Source: Herbiconiux sp. A18JL235 (GTDB lineage: Bacteria > Actinomycetota > Actinomycetes > Actinomycetales > Microbacteriaceae). From it: DNA of 64,000 bases. The translations under genes were made by a program, and so were the position numbers. The stretch spans positions 3,410,001-3,474,000 of the forward strand of contig NZ_CP162511.1 of the NCBI RefSeq assembly GCF_040939305.1. The letters are read 5' to 3'. The notes beneath the pieces were generated by a model, which was given only the letters and a program-made list of their open reading frames with translations, was not told where the DNA came from and did not search any database. This document shows, piece by piece, positions 18,432-28,069 of this stretch (position 1 is its first letter; every line of letters begins with the position of its first letter).

Positions 18432-20473
18432 GCGGCGTGAGCGGCAGCCGCGGCAGCGCGGGCGGCAGCGGCGGCATGAGCGGCGGCAGTGGCGCCATGA
18501 GCGGCGGCAGTGGCGCTCCGGCCACGGTGAACCCGAACCGCGCCGGCGCCATGCGCCGCGCCCAGGGCGGCGGCCCGTTCGGCGGCGCCGGCATGCCCAC
18601 CGAGAAGTCGATGAGCTTCGGCCCCTCGGCGAAGCGTCTGCTCTCCCGGCTGGCGCCCCACCGCATCCCGGTCGTCGTCGTGATCGTGCTCGGCATCGTG
18701 AGCGTGGTCTTCACCGTGCTCGGGCCCTACCTCCTCGGCCAGGCCACGAACCTCATCTTCTCCGGAGCCATCGCGAAGGCGCTACCCGCCGGCTCGACGA
18801 AGGAGCAGGTGATCGAGGGCCTCCGCGCCTCGGGCCAGGAGGCGCAGGCCGACCTCCTGAGCGGCATCGCGCTCGTGCCAGGGCAGGGCATCGACTTCGA
18901 CGCCCTCGCCGTCGTGCTCGGCACCGTGCTCGTGCTGTACGTTCTCGCATCCGTCTTCTCCTGGCTGCAGGGCCGACTGCTCAACTCGATCACCCAGCGC
19001 ACGGTGTTCGCGCTGCGTGAAGACGTCGAGGGCAAGATCAACCGCCTGCCGCTGTCGTACTTCGACACGATGCCGCGCGGCGAACTGCTCAGCCGGGTCA
19101 CCAACGACATGGACAACGTGGCGCAGAGCCTGCAGCAGACACTGTCGCAGATGCTCACCTCGGTGCTCACGGTCGTCGGCGTGCTGGTGATGATGTTCAT
19201 CACCTCGCCGCTGCTCGCCGTGATCTCGCTCATCACCATCCCGCTGACGGTCGGCATCACCGCGGTGATCGCCAAGCGCTCGCAGAAGCTCTTCGTCGCC
19301 CAATGGGCGCGCACCGGCGCCCTGAACGCTCAGGTGGAGGAGAACTTCACCGGTCACGCCCTGGTGAAGGTCTTCGGCCGGCAGCGCGAGGTCGAGGCGC
19401 GGTTCCTCGACGAGAACGAGCAGCTCTACAGGGCGAGCTTCGGGGCCCAGTTCGTCTCGGGCATCATCATGCCCGCGATGATGTTCGTGGGAAACCTCGT
19501 CTACGTCATCATCGCCGTCGTCGGCGGCCTGCAGGTCGCCATCGGCGCCCTGTCGATCGGGGCCGTGCAGGCGTTCATCCAGTACTCCCGCCAGTTCACG
19601 CAGCCGCTCACCCAGCTCGGCTCGATGGTGAACCTGCTGCAGTCGGGGGTGGCGTCGGCCGAGCGGGTGTTCGAGCTGCTCGATGCGCCAGAGCAGACTC
19701 CGGATGCGTCTCCCGCGGCCCGTCCTTCCGAGTCGCGCGGCCGCCTGGTGTTCGACGACGTCTCATTCCGTTACCTGCCCGAGAAGCCGCTCATCGAGCA
19801 GCTCTCCCTCGTGGCGGAACCCGGCCAGACCATCGCGATCGTGGGTCCGACAGGCGCCGGCAAGACCACGCTGGTGAACCTCATCATGCGCTTCTACGAG
19901 CTCGACTCCGGCAGCATCACGCTCGACGGGGTCGACATCGCGTCGATGACGCGCCACGAGCTGCGCTCCCGCACCGGCATGGTGCTGCAGGACACCTGGC
20001 TGTTCGGCGGCACCATCCGCGACAACATCGCCTACGGCCGGCCCGACGCCACCGAGGAGGAGATCGTGGCGGCCGCGCAGGCCACCTTCGTCGACCGCTT
20101 CGTGCACTCGCTGCCCGAGGGCTACGACACGGTGCTCGACGACGAGGCGTCGAACGTGAGCGCCGGCGAGAAGCAGCTCATCACCATCGCGCGCGCGTTT
20201 CTCGCGAGGCCGAGCGTGCTCATCCTCGACGAGGCGACCTCCTCGGTCGACACCCGCACCGAGCGGCTCGTGCAGGGCGCGATGTCGGCGCTACGGGCCG
20301 ATCGCACCAGCTTCGTGATCGCGCACCGGCTGTCGACCATCCGCGACGCCGACCTCATCCTCGTCATGGAGTCGGGGCGCATCGTCGAGCAGGGCACCCA
20401 CGACGAGCTCGTGGCGGCCGAGGGCGCCTACGCCCGCCTCTACCGCGCCCAGTTCGCCGCCGCTCTCGAGTGA
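18428..20473 (+). CDS. ABC exporter half-transporter, canonical ATP site
   Basis: The 681-residue partner of the preceding gene. A Gly/Ser/Met-rich leader of about 60 residues precedes six membrane helices and a canonical ATPase: GPTGAGKT, signature VSAGEKQ, Walker B LILDEATSSVD with the catalytic Glu, and switch His in IAHRLSTI. The hydrophobic core carries a long external insertion (about residues 113-155) between helices 1 and 2. Together the two halves make one pump with one working hydrolysis site. The operon ends at a strong hairpin at 20589-20635. Confidence 0.92.
   Translation: MSGVSGSRGSAGGSGGMSGGSGAMSGGSGAPATVNPNRAGAMRRAQGGGPFGGAGMPTEKSMSFGPSAKRLLSRLAPHRIPVVVVIVLGIVSVVFTVLGPYLLGQATNLIFSGAIAKALPAGSTKEQVIEGLRASGQEAQADLLSGIALVPGQGIDFDALAVVLGTVLVLYVLASVFSWLQGRLLNSITQRTVFALREDVEGKINRLPLSYFDTMPRGELLSRVTNDMDNVAQSLQQTLSQMLTSVLTVVGVLVMMFITSPLLAVISLITIPLTVGITAVIAKRSQKLFVAQWARTGALNAQVEENFTGHALVKVFGRQREVEARFLDENEQLYRASFGAQFVSGIIMPAMMFVGNLVYVIIAVVGGLQVAIGALSIGAVQAFIQYSRQFTQPLTQLGSMVNLLQSGVASAERVFELLDAPEQTPDASPAARPSESRGRLVFDDVSFRYLPEKPLIEQLSLVAEPGQTIAIVGPTGAGKTTLVNLIMRFYELDSGSITLDGVDIASMTRHELRSRTGMVLQDTWLFGGTIRDNIAYGRPDATEEEIVAAAQATFVDRFVHSLPEGYDTVLDDEASNVSAGEKQLITIARAFLARPSVLILDEATSSVDTRTERLVQGAMSALRADRTSFVIAHRLSTIRDADLILVMESGRIVEQGTHDELVAAEGAYARLYRAQFAAALE
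18476..18517. repeat. 21-bp tandem duplication in the exporter leader
   Basis: Two adjacent 21-bp units differ only at the last base. They encode MSGGSGA twice in the Gly/Ser-rich leader of the second exporter gene. Confidence 0.85.
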
Positions 20474-20499
20474 CCGGGGCTGCCCGGCCCCTCCCCAAC

Positions 20500-20635
20500 A
20501 GAGCGCAGAACGCCCCCTCAAACCCTCACCCACACCCCACCGAAAGAGCGCAAAACGCCCCCTAAAACTCCACGCCACCCCACCGACAGAGCGCAAAACG
20601 CCCCCTCCGAGCTCGGGAGGGGGCGTTTTGCGCTC
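20500..20635. repeat. Tandem repeats of a terminator arm
   Basis: The 19-mer AGAGCGCAAAACGCCCCCT occurs at 20500-20518 (one difference), 20545-20563 and 20588-20606, with C-rich spacers of similar sequence; the period is 45 and 43 bp. Only the last copy has a facing complementary arm. Confidence 0.85.
20589..20635. terminator. Strong hairpin between convergent ABC and folD units
   Basis: An 18-bp perfect stem (20589-20606 with 20618-20635) has an inner CCGAGCTCGG palindrome as its loop. On the plus strand the right arm contains a TTTT run. It probably ends transcription from both sides. Confidence 0.85.
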
Positions 20636-20654
20636 GGTCGTGAGGGCGAGGAGG

Positions 20655-21536
20655 TCAGGATGCGCGGCGCTCGGCCTCGTCGATCACGTTCTTGAGCAGC
20701 ATGGCGCGGGTCATGGGGCCGACGCCACCGGGAACGGGCGACAGGAAGCCGGCCACCTCGGCCACCGCGGGGTCGACGTCGCCGACGAGGCGGGCCTTGC
20801 CGGTCGACTCGTCGACCACGCGCGTGATGCCCACGTCGAGCACCGCCGCGCCGGGCTTCAGCCACTCCGCCTTGATCAGGCCGGGCACGCCGACGGCGGC
20901 GACCACCACATCCGCTCTCCGCACCTCGGCCTCGAGGTCGAGGGTGCGCGAGTGCGTGAGGGTGACGGTGGCGTCGACGCCCTTTCGGGTGAGCAGCAGC
21001 CCGAGCGGGCGGCCCACCGTGAGGCCGCGGCCCACCACGACGACGTGCTTGCCGGGGAGCGACACCCCGTAGCGCGTGAGCATCTCGACGATGCCCGCGG
21101 GCGTGCACGGCAGCGGCGAGTCGAGCTCGCCCTCGACGCCCAGCACGAGGCGGCCGAGGTTCGTGGGGTGCAGCCCGTCGCTGTCCTTCGCCGGGTCGAT
21201 GAGCTCGAGCATCGCGTTCTCGTCGATGCCCGCGGGCAGCGGCAGCTGCACGATGTAGCCCGTGACCGCGGGGTTGTCGTTGAGCGAGGCGATGGCGTCG
21301 CGCACGTCTTGCTCGGTGGCGTCGCCCGGGAGGTCGACGCGCACCGACTCGATGCCCACCTCGGCGCAGTCGCGGTGCTTGCCCGCGACGTACGAGAGCG
21401 ACCCGGGATCGGTGCCCACGAGCAGGGTGCCGAGCCCGGGCACCACACCGCGCTCGCGCAGGGCGGCGACCCGCTCGGCGATCTCGGCCTTCAGCGCGGC
21501 GGCGGTGGCGACGCCGTCGAGGCGAACCGCTACCAC
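20655..21536 (-). CDS. folD: Bifunctional methylene-THF dehydrogenase / methenyl-THF cyclohydrolase
   Basis: A 293-residue FolD. It oxidises 5,10-methylene-THF with NADP and hydrolyses the methenyl form to 10-formyl-THF. Seen: the substrate segment [17 protein letters not shown] with the catalytic Lys, [21 protein letters not shown], the nucleotide loop [17 protein letters not shown], and the C-terminal [14 protein letters not shown]. The ATG start overlaps the 3' end of glyA by 7 bp, so the methylene-THF made by GlyA feeds straight into the next enzyme. Confidence 0.97.
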   Translation of the reverse strand: MVAVRLDGVATAAALKAEIAERVAALRERGVVPGLGTLLVGTDPGSLSYVAGKHRDCAEVGIESVRVDLPGDATEQDVRDAIASLNDNPAVTGYIVQLPLPAGIDENAMLELIDPAKDSDGLHPTNLGRLVLGVEGELDSPLPCTPAGIVEMLTRYGVSLPGKHVVVVGRGLTVGRPLGLLLTRKGVDATVTLTHSRTLDLEAEVRRADVVVAAVGVPGLIKAEWLKPGAAVLDVGITRVVDESTGKARLVGDVDPAVAEVAGFLSPVPGGVGPMTRAMLLKNVIDEAERRAS

Positions 21537-22813
21537 TTTTCGAGTCCGGGGTAGAGCGGGAAGCCGTCGGCGAGCGACACGACGCGGGCGCGCAGCGCCT
21601 TGACGTCGGGGCTCGGCTGCAGCGCAGTGGCGATGATGTCGGCGACCTCGGTGAACTCGACGTCGCCGAAGCCGCGGGTGGCGAGGGCGGGTGTGCCGAT
21701 GCGGAGGCCGGAGGTGACCATCGGCGGGCGCGGGTCGAACGGCACGGAGTTGCGGTTCACCGTGATGCCCACCTCGTGCAGGATGTCTTCGGCCTGCTTG
21801 CCGTCGAGCTCCGAGGTGCGGAGGTCGGCGAGCACGAGGTGCACGTCGGTGCCGCCGGTGAGCACGTCGACGCCCGCGGCGCGCGAGTCGTCGGCGGTGA
21901 GCCGGTCGGCCAGCAGGCGGGCGCCCGAGAGGGTGCGCACCTGGCGGTCTTTGAACTCGTCGGTGGCGGCAAGCTTGAACGCGGTGGCCTTCGCCGCGAT
22001 GACGTGCATGAGCGGGCCGCCCTGGTGGCCGGGGAAGACGTTCGAGTTGAGCTTCTTCGCGAGCTCGGTGTCGCGGCTCAGGATGAAGCCAGAGCGCGGG
22101 CCGCCGATGGTCTTGTGCACGGTCGACGACACCACGTCGGCGAAGGGCACGGGAGAGGGGTGGAGGCCGGCGGCCACCAGCCCGGCGAAGTGCGCCATGT
22201 CGACCCAGAGCTTCGCACCCACCTCGTCGGCGATCTCGCGGAAGGCGGCGAAGTCGAGCTGACGGGGGTAGGCCGACCAGCCCGCGATGATGACCTGCGG
22301 CTTGTGCTCGAGGGCCTTCTCGCGCACCACGTTCATGTCGACGAGGAAGGTCTCGGGGTCGACACCGTAGGCGACGGCGTTGTAGAGCTTGCCCGAGAAG
22401 TTGAGCTTCATGCCGTGGGTGAGGTGCCCGCCGTGCGAGAGCTCGAGACCGAGGATGGTGTCGCCGGGCGCGGCGATCGCCGAGAGCACAGCTGCGTTGG
22501 CGCTCGCCCCGGAGTGCGGCTGCACGTTCGCGAACTCCGCGCCGAACAGCGCCTTGGCACGGGCGATGGCGAGCTCTTCGGCCACGTCGACGAACTCGCA
22601 GCCGCCGTAGTAGCGGCGGCCCGGGTAGCCCTCGGCGTACTTGTTGGTGAGCACCGAGCCCTGCGACTCGAGCACGGCACGCGGAACGAAGTTCTCGCTG
22701 GCGATCATCTCGAGCGTGGTGCGCTGGCGGTTCAGCTCCTGCTGCAGCACCTCGGCGATCTCGGGGTCGACCTCGCTGAGCGGCGCGTTGAAGGTGGCGG
22801 ATGTGTCGGACAA
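21530..22813 (-). CDS. glyA: Serine hydroxymethyltransferase
   Basis: A 427-residue PLP enzyme that converts serine and THF to glycine and methylene-THF. Seen: [38 protein letters not shown], and [16 protein letters not shown], whose Lys binds PLP. The start is a TTG at 22813 (MSDTSATF) with AAAAGGAG six bases before it; an upstream in-frame extension is open but lacks family similarity. Its upstream gap (22814-22949) shows no riboswitch that I recognise. Confidence 0.97.
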   Translation of the reverse strand: MSDTSATFNAPLSEVDPEIAEVLQQELNRQRTTLEMIASENFVPRAVLESQGSVLTNKYAEGYPGRRYYGGCEFVDVAEELAIARAKALFGAEFANVQPHSGASANAAVLSAIAAPGDTILGLELSHGGHLTHGMKLNFSGKLYNAVAYGVDPETFLVDMNVVREKALEHKPQVIIAGWSAYPRQLDFAAFREIADEVGAKLWVDMAHFAGLVAAGLHPSPVPFADVVSSTVHKTIGGPRSGFILSRDTELAKKLNSNVFPGHQGGPLMHVIAAKATAFKLAATDEFKDRQVRTLSGARLLADRLTADDSRAAGVDVLTGGTDVHLVLADLRTSELDGKQAEDILHEVGITVNRNSVPFDPRPPMVTSGLRIGTPALATRGFGDVEFTEVADIIATALQPSPDVKALRARVVSLADGFPLYPGLEKW

Positions 22814-22949
22814 GACGGGCTCCTTTTCGGCGTGACGGACGTGTTCGGTGAAACGGGATTCGTATCGACCCAGGCGCGCGGCCGAATCCCTGTCCGTCGC
22901 TTCCCGATGGTGACCATCTGAACGCCAGTTGCGACGCGGCCAGCTTACC

Positions 22950-24272
22950 TCAGTGCCGCGTCGCGGGGCGAGGGTCGGCAGAGGCCACCGGGGAGACGGT
23001 GGCCGCGCTCTCCGAGGCGCGGCGGGTGAGCGCGGGCGCGGCCACCAGCAGGGCGAAGCCGAGCGCGAGGCCGACGAGATAGACCCAGGGCAGCGAGCCG
23101 AGGCCCAGCCTGTCGAGGAAGAAGCCGCCGACCAGGGCGCCGAAGCCGATGCCGGTGTTGAAGGCGGTCGAGTAGAAGGCACTCGCCGAATCGCGGATCT
23201 CGGGAGACGCCGTGCGCATGAGCTGGGTGGCCATGAGCGTCGGGATCATGCCGAACACGATTCCGTACACGACGAAGGCCCCGATGCCGACGACCGGGTT
23301 GGCCGAGAACAGCGCGAGCACCGTCACCGCGACCGCCGTGACGATGAGGGAGAGGAAGAGGCCGACCGTCGCGCGCTTCGCGAAGACACTGCCGGCGATG
23401 AACAGGCCGACACCGCCCGCGACGCCGTAGACGAACAGCAGCGTGCCGATCTGCGCATCCGGAACACCCATCTTCGACACCATGTAGGGAGCGATGTAGG
23501 TGTAGAAGCCGTAGTTGCCGATCATCACGACGGCGGCGAGCACGCAGATGACGGCGACTCCCGGAACCGTGGGGTCGAGCGAGAAGCGCCGACGCGGGGC
23601 CGCCTCTCCCTTCACCCGCTTCGCGGGCCGGTGGTGCGACACCCGCGGCAGCAGGAAGTGCAGCAGCACGGCGCCGAGCGCGGTGAGCACACCCACGGCG
23701 AGGAACGGGATGCGCCAGCCGTAGGCCTGGCCGACAAAGGTGGCGAGAGGCACGCCGAGCACGAAGGCGAGGGTGCCGCCCGCGGTGGTGATGGCCACGG
23801 CGCGGCCGAGCTGCTCCTTCGGCACGAGGTGCGCCGAGTACGCGCCGACGACGCCCCAGAACACACCGTGGGCCATGCCGCTCACGATGCGGGCCGCGGC
23901 GAGGAACTCGAAACTCGGCGCGAACGAACCCGCGACGCTCGCCAGGGAGATGACCACGAGCACGCCGATGAGGAGCGTGTGGCGCGGCACCGCGCGGAAC
24001 AGCAGGCTGAGCGGCACGCTGGTGAGCACGACCGCGAAGGCGAAGAAGCTGATGAGCAGGCCCACCTGCGACTCGGTGACGCCGAGCCCCTGGCTCATCT
24101 CGGGGAGGAGGCCGGTGGGGATCATCTCGGCGGTCACCGACAGGAAGACGGAGGTCGCGAGAACGAGGAGGCCACCCCACGGGAAACGTGAGGGGGCGGG
24201 GACGGAGGGGGTTCGGTGAACCGGGATAGACCCGGTCGACGGCAGAGTTGAGGTCACAGCGACGCGCACCAT
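22950..24272 (-). CDS. MFS transporter, DHA1/AraJ-like
   Basis: A 440-residue transporter with 12 predicted membrane helices. After an N-terminal polar stretch of about 30 residues come motif-A-like [23 protein letters not shown] and the helix-5 segment [27 protein letters not shown] typical of drug or sugar efflux members. The ATG at 24272 is used; a longer frame to 24410 has no family similarity. The 138-bp gap before glyA suggests separate transcription. The substrate is unknown. Confidence 0.88.
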   Translation of the reverse strand: MVRVAVTSTLPSTGSIPVHRTPSVPAPSRFPWGGLLVLATSVFLSVTAEMIPTGLLPEMSQGLGVTESQVGLLISFFAFAVVLTSVPLSLLFRAVPRHTLLIGVLVVISLASVAGSFAPSFEFLAAARIVSGMAHGVFWGVVGAYSAHLVPKEQLGRAVAITTAGGTLAFVLGVPLATFVGQAYGWRIPFLAVGVLTALGAVLLHFLLPRVSHHRPAKRVKGEAAPRRRFSLDPTVPGVAVICVLAAVVMIGNYGFYTYIAPYMVSKMGVPDAQIGTLLFVYGVAGGVGLFIAGSVFAKRATVGLFLSLIVTAVAVTVLALFSANPVVGIGAFVVYGIVFGMIPTLMATQLMRTASPEIRDSASAFYSTAFNTGIGFGALVGGFFLDRLGLGSLPWVYLVGLALGFALLVAAPALTRRASESAATVSPVASADPRPATRH

Positions 24273-24455
24273 TCGAAGACTTCTCGAAAACGGCGGACAG
24301 AGGATGTTCGAGTACTGATCCTGACGACCTGAAGCGCCGTGGCAGGTCTCGACCTCGCGACGGCGACGACTTCGTGCATGCCCGTGGCCGACCGATGACC
24401 GCTCGACCACTGACTATTCTAGCGGAGGGAGTCCGCCCGGCAAGAGGAGAATGAC

Positions 24456-25313
24456 ATGGTTTCGCCGCACAACCACTGGGTGCTGACGTTCGTGTGCGCC
24501 GACCTCCCCGGCATCGTGCACGCGGTGAGCGGCGCAGTGGTGGAGTCGGGCGGCAACATCACCGAGAGCCAGCAGTTCTCCTCGGCCGACACGGGCCGCT
24601 TCTTCATGCGCCTGCAGGTCGAGTCGCCGTCGGGCCGCGAGGTGTTCGAGGCCGCCCTCGCCCCCGTCGTCGAGCGCTACGACATGACCTGGCGGCTCGA
24701 CACCGTGGGCCGGCCGCTGCGCACGTTGGTGCTCGTCTCCACCGCCGCGCACTGCCTCAACGACCTGCTGTTCCGGCAGCGCGCCGGCCAGCTGCCGGTC
24801 GAGATCCCGCTCGTACTGTCGAACCACGGCTCGCTGCGCGATCTGGCCGGGTTCTACGACGTGCCGTTCGAGGCGCTGCCGGTGACGGATGCGGCGTCCA
24901 AGGCCGCGTTCGAGGCGCGCGTCGTCGAGGCGGTCGAGACCCACGACATCGAGCTGGTCGTGCTGGCGCGGTACATGCAGATCATCTCGCCCGAGCTCTG
25001 CGCCCGCCTCGAGGGCCGCATGATCAACATCCACCACTCGTTCCTCCCCGGCTTCAAAGGCGCGAACCCGTACAAGCAGGCACATGCCCGTGGGGTGAAG
25101 CTCATCGGCGCCACCGCCCACTTCGTGACGAGCGACCTCGACGAGGGCCCCATCATCGAGCAGAACGTCGTGCGCGTCGACCACACCCGTACGCCCGCGG
25201 AGCTCGTGGCCATCGGGCAGGACGAGGAGAGCCGCACCCTCACCACCGCGGTGAAGTGGTTCGCCGAAGACCGGGTGCTGCTCGACGGGGCACGCACCAT
25301 CATCTTCCGGTAG
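24456..25313 (+). CDS. purU: Formyltetrahydrofolate deformylase
   Basis: A 285-residue enzyme that hydrolyses 10-formyl-THF to THF and formate. Residues 1-80 form an ACT regulatory domain (LTFVCADLPGIVHAVSG). The rest is a formyltransferase-type catalytic domain: VLSNHGSLRDLAGFY, LARYMQIISPEL, NIHHSFLPGFKGANPY (catalytic Asn-His) and the Asp in TSDLDEGPIIEQ. AAGAGGAG lies five bases before the ATG. Together with GlyA and FolD it balances the one-carbon pool. A TATTCT -10-like box lies at 24415-24420. Confidence 0.96.
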   Translation: MVSPHNHWVLTFVCADLPGIVHAVSGAVVESGGNITESQQFSSADTGRFFMRLQVESPSGREVFEAALAPVVERYDMTWRLDTVGRPLRTLVLVSTAAHCLNDLLFRQRAGQLPVEIPLVLSNHGSLRDLAGFYDVPFEALPVTDAASKAAFEARVVEAVETHDIELVVLARYMQIISPELCARLEGRMINIHHSFLPGFKGANPYKQAHARGVKLIGATAHFVTSDLDEGPIIEQNVVRVDHTRTPAELVAIGQDEESRTLTTAVKWFAEDRVLLDGARTIIFR

Positions 25314-25353
25314 GGCGCAGCGTCTTCGGCCGGGCCGAGCACACCGTTCGAAC

Positions 25354-25410
25354 GGTATGAGAATCCCGGTCTCGAGCCCCATGCAGGCTCGACCGCGTGA
25401 TTCTCAGACC
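25354..25410. repeat. Palindromic hairpin element, copy 2
   Basis: The outer arms GGTATGAGAATC (25354-25365) and GATTCTCAGACC (25399-25410) pair with one mismatch. The inner arms TCGAGCC and GGCTCGA (25372-25378, 25386-25392) pair perfectly around a 7-base loop. It lies between the convergent purU and the next minus-strand gene, whose stop codon is inside the right arm. A 14-bp palindrome (ACCGTTCGAACGGT, 25343-25356) overlaps its left edge. Confidence 0.85.
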
Positions 25411-25871
25411 AGTCGCACACGACGCGGCGGGCGGCCGGCGTGCAGACGCAGCGAGGAGTGCAGGTAGGCGGCCCCGATCGCGGCAGCGACACCGCTGGCG
25501 AAGAGCGCTGCTTGGCTGCCACCGGTGAGGGACGCGCTCGTGGCGGCGACCCCGCCGGCGACCACGAGCATCCCGCCGATGACGAAGCCCGCCGTCGGCT
25601 TGCCGGTGAACCGCCACCAGGCGCGCGGCGGCGCCACCGGCTCGTGCCCGTCGCGGAACACCCGCGCACCCACGACCACCCAGGCGGCGACCACCATGGC
25701 GAGCAGCACGGTGCGCCGGTCGGGCGCCCCGGGAGCGGCCGCCGCGTTCGCCAGCACGACACCGCACAGGGTGCCGAGCAGCAGGTAGGGGCCCTTGGCC
25801 GGGGTGCTCCGGATGCGCGGCCGCAGCCACGCACGCCCGGCGTCGCCCTGCGGGGTCGTGAATGCGGTCAT
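25404..25871 (-). CDS. Small multi-pass membrane protein of unknown function
   Basis: A 155-residue protein with a polar N-terminus of about 25 residues and four hydrophobic segments (near 27-45, 54-70, 92-112, 118-138), ending in a basic tail. I do not recognise a family. Its stop codon is supplied by the palindromic element at 25354-25410, so insertion of that element may have altered the C-terminus. The 111-bp stretch before the next gene is non-coding. Confidence 0.65.
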   Translation of the reverse strand: MTAFTTPQGDAGRAWLRPRIRSTPAKGPYLLLGTLCGVVLANAAAAPGAPDRRTVLLAMVVAAWVVVGARVFRDGHEPVAPPRAWWRFTGKPTAGFVIGGMLVVAGGVAATSASLTGGSQAALFASGVAAAIGAAYLHSSLRLHAGRPPRRVRLV

Positions 25872-25982
25872 CCCTCACTCATACACCCGTCGACCCGGAC
25901 GCGCGCCCTCGGCGCGGGCGCCCCGCACTCCCCGCGCTCGGGCGCTCGGGCGAACGCGGGAGTGGGAGCGTGACTCGCGCGC

Positions 25983-27173
25983 CTAGGCGCGGCGGCGGCG
26001 CAGGCCGACGAGCAGCGCGACGATCCCGCCCGCGACGACGGCGGCGATCGCGCCGCCCGCGAGGGGCGCAGCCGCCGAACCGGTGTCGGCGAGCGTGCCG
26101 CCCGGCTTCGGGGCGGGCGGCGCCGTCGGGGCGGGCGGGGCGGGCGCCGGCGCGGGTGTCGGCGTCGGCGTGGGCGCCGGCGCGAGATACGCGTACGCGA
26201 TCTGGGCGCTGCCGCCCGCGCTCGCCACGGTCACCGTCACGGCCCCCACCGCCCCGGCGGGTGCCGTCGCGGTGAGCTGCGTGCCCGATGCCGAGACGAC
26301 GACGCCGGTGGCGGGGTCATCGCCGAACATGACGGTGGTATCGGCGGTGAAGCCGGTGCCGTCGATGACGACGTCGCCGCCCGTGGCGGGCACGCCTGCC
26401 GCAGGTGTGATGCCGGTGATGGTCGGTGCCGCGACCGGGGACGGGGTCTCGCAGGAGGCGCCGGCCAAGACCAGCCGGGCGACGACGCTGTCGGTGTAGA
26501 CCTCGTCGTCGAGAGTGCCGTCGATGCTCACGACGGTGCTGAGCGCGACCCCGACGGCTCCGTCGGGCCGGACGATGCGCACCTGACTGGCCTCCACGGT
26601 GATCTCGAGCGAGCTGAGGTCGGCGGCGGTGCCGTCGGGAGCCTCGTAGTCGGCGGGCAGCGGGGCCATCTGCTCGGCGGTGGGCGACTCCCGGGTCAGC
26701 TCGACCGGAACGCCGAGGATGCTGAGCCCCGTCGCCCCCACCGACACCTCGGCCGGCCCGCCCGTCGGGCACATCACCGCGGTCGCCGCGTCGTCGAGGG
26801 TGACGAGATTGAGTCCGAACAGGTTCGCCGAGGTGGTGTCGACGTTCATCGCCGACTCGGCGACGCCGTTCGGCGACTCGATCGCCCCTTCGATGCCGGC
26901 CATGGTGATGTCGGCGAAGCCGGCGTCGACGAGGGTCTGGTCGAACAACGCCACGGCGTCGCGCCCGCCGGCCGGGGCGGCGATCGAGCCGAGGCTCTTC
27001 TCCGTGACGAGGTGGAACGGGCCCACGTCGAGCGTGAACGAGGCGGTCGCTCCCACCGCCGAGACGTCGCCCGAGGCAGCGTGAGCCGGAGCGGCGAACA
27101 CGAGGCCGCCTGCGGCCACGAGCCCCGCCGCGAGTGTCGAAGCCGCGGCGCGGCGGATTGTCGGTGACGTCAT
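25983..27173 (-). CDS. Surface protein with IPT/TIG domain and LAXTG sorting signal
   Basis: A 396-residue exported protein. The signal peptide ends near AHAAS (residue 33). Residues about 35-240 form a domain I do not recognise. Residues about 245-325 are an IPT/TIG immunoglobulin-like domain (PTITGITPAAGVPATGGDVVIDGTGF). A Pro/Ala/Thr-rich wall spanner follows, then LADTG (361-365), a hydrophobic helix and RRRR. LAXTG is the signal of class E sortases, so covalent wall attachment is likely. No sortase gene is in the window. It could be an adhesin or a structural surface protein. Confidence 0.8.
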   Translation of the reverse strand: MTSPTIRRAAASTLAAGLVAAGGLVFAAPAHAASGDVSAVGATASFTLDVGPFHLVTEKSLGSIAAPAGGRDAVALFDQTLVDAGFADITMAGIEGAIESPNGVAESAMNVDTTSANLFGLNLVTLDDAATAVMCPTGGPAEVSVGATGLSILGVPVELTRESPTAEQMAPLPADYEAPDGTAADLSSLEITVEASQVRIVRPDGAVGVALSTVVSIDGTLDDEVYTDSVVARLVLAGASCETPSPVAAPTITGITPAAGVPATGGDVVIDGTGFTADTTVMFGDDPATGVVVSASGTQLTATAPAGAVGAVTVTVASAGGSAQIAYAYLAPAPTPTPTPAPAPAPPAPTAPPAPKPGGTLADTGSAAAPLAGGAIAAVVAGGIVALLVGLRRRRA

Positions 27174-27280
27174 CGTTCCCCCAGAGTCGACGCCGTCGCA
27201 CCCCGCGAGCGCGGCGTACCCCTGGACGGGCGTCGTGGCCAGGCTAGCGCATGGGCGACAGCGGATGCGCGCCGACGGCG

Positions 27281-28069
27281 TCAGAGGATGACCGGGTCCC
27301 AGAGGGGCTTGTTCGCGAAGGCGTGCCGGTAGTACTCGAGCTCGGCGAGCCCGCTCGCCGCCTCCTCGTCGACGACGACGGTGGCCCTGGGGTGCAGCTG
27401 GATCGCTGAGGCGGGCACGCTCGCGGTGAGCGGCCCTTCGACCGCCGCCGCGACCGCCTGCGCCTTGCCGGCCCCGAACGCCAGCAGCACGAGCCGTCTC
27501 GCGCGCAGGATCGTGCCGAGCCCCTGCGTGATGCTGTGCACCGGCACGTCGTCGGGCGAGTCGAAGAACCTCGCGTTGTCGGCCCTGGTCTGCCGGGTGA
27601 GCGTCTTCACCCGGGTGAGCGACGCGAACGAGGAGCCCGGTTCGTTGAAGCCGATGTGCCCGTCGGTGCCGATGCCGAGCAGCTGCAGGTCGACACCGCC
27701 CGCGGCGAGGATGGCGTCTTCGTAGCGCTCCCCCGCCGTCTCGATGCCGATGGGCCGGCCGTCGGGAACGTGCACGTTCGCCGGCGCCAGCCGCAACGGC
27801 CGCACCACCTCGCGTTCGATCACCGAGTGGTAGCTCTGCGGGTGGGCGAGCGGGATGCCGACGTACTCGTCGAGCGCGAACCCGCGCATCCGGCCGAGGT
27901 CGAGGCCGTCGCGCACCCGCTCGGCGAGCGCCCGGTACACGGGCAGGGGCGTGTCGCCCGTCGCGAGCCCGAGCACGGCATCGGGCTTGCCCTGCACGAG
28001 CCGTTCGGTCGCCTCGGCCACCATCGCCCCGGCCGCATCGCGGCCGGGAACCACGATCACTTCAGCCAC
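27281..28069 (-). CDS. nagB: Glucosamine-6-phosphate deaminase
   Basis: A 262-residue enzyme that converts glucosamine 6-phosphate to fructose 6-phosphate and ammonia, the last step of amino-sugar catabolism. Seen: LGLATGDTPLPVYR, the catalytic-base segment GFALDEYVGI, GIGTDGHIGFNEPGSSF, and a late region with ATVVVDEEAA. The GTG start at 28069 lies inside the 3' end of the kinase gene (13-bp overlap). It is the last gene of the amino-sugar operon. Length and motifs are normal. Confidence 0.95.
   Translation of the reverse strand: MAEVIVVPGRDAAGAMVAEATERLVQGKPDAVLGLATGDTPLPVYRALAERVRDGLDLGRMRGFALDEYVGIPLAHPQSYHSVIEREVVRPLRLAPANVHVPDGRPIGIETAGERYEDAILAAGGVDLQLLGIGTDGHIGFNEPGSSFASLTRVKTLTRQTRADNARFFDSPDDVPVHSITQGLGTILRARRLVLLAFGAGKAQAVAAAVEGPLTASVPASAIQLHPRATVVVDEEAASGLAELEYYRHAFANKPLWDPVIL

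Noticed and set aside
22814..22949. Possible THF, ZTP or glycine riboswitch before glyA
   Set aside because: I looked for the conserved cores of these riboswitches in the leader on the minus strand and did not see them.
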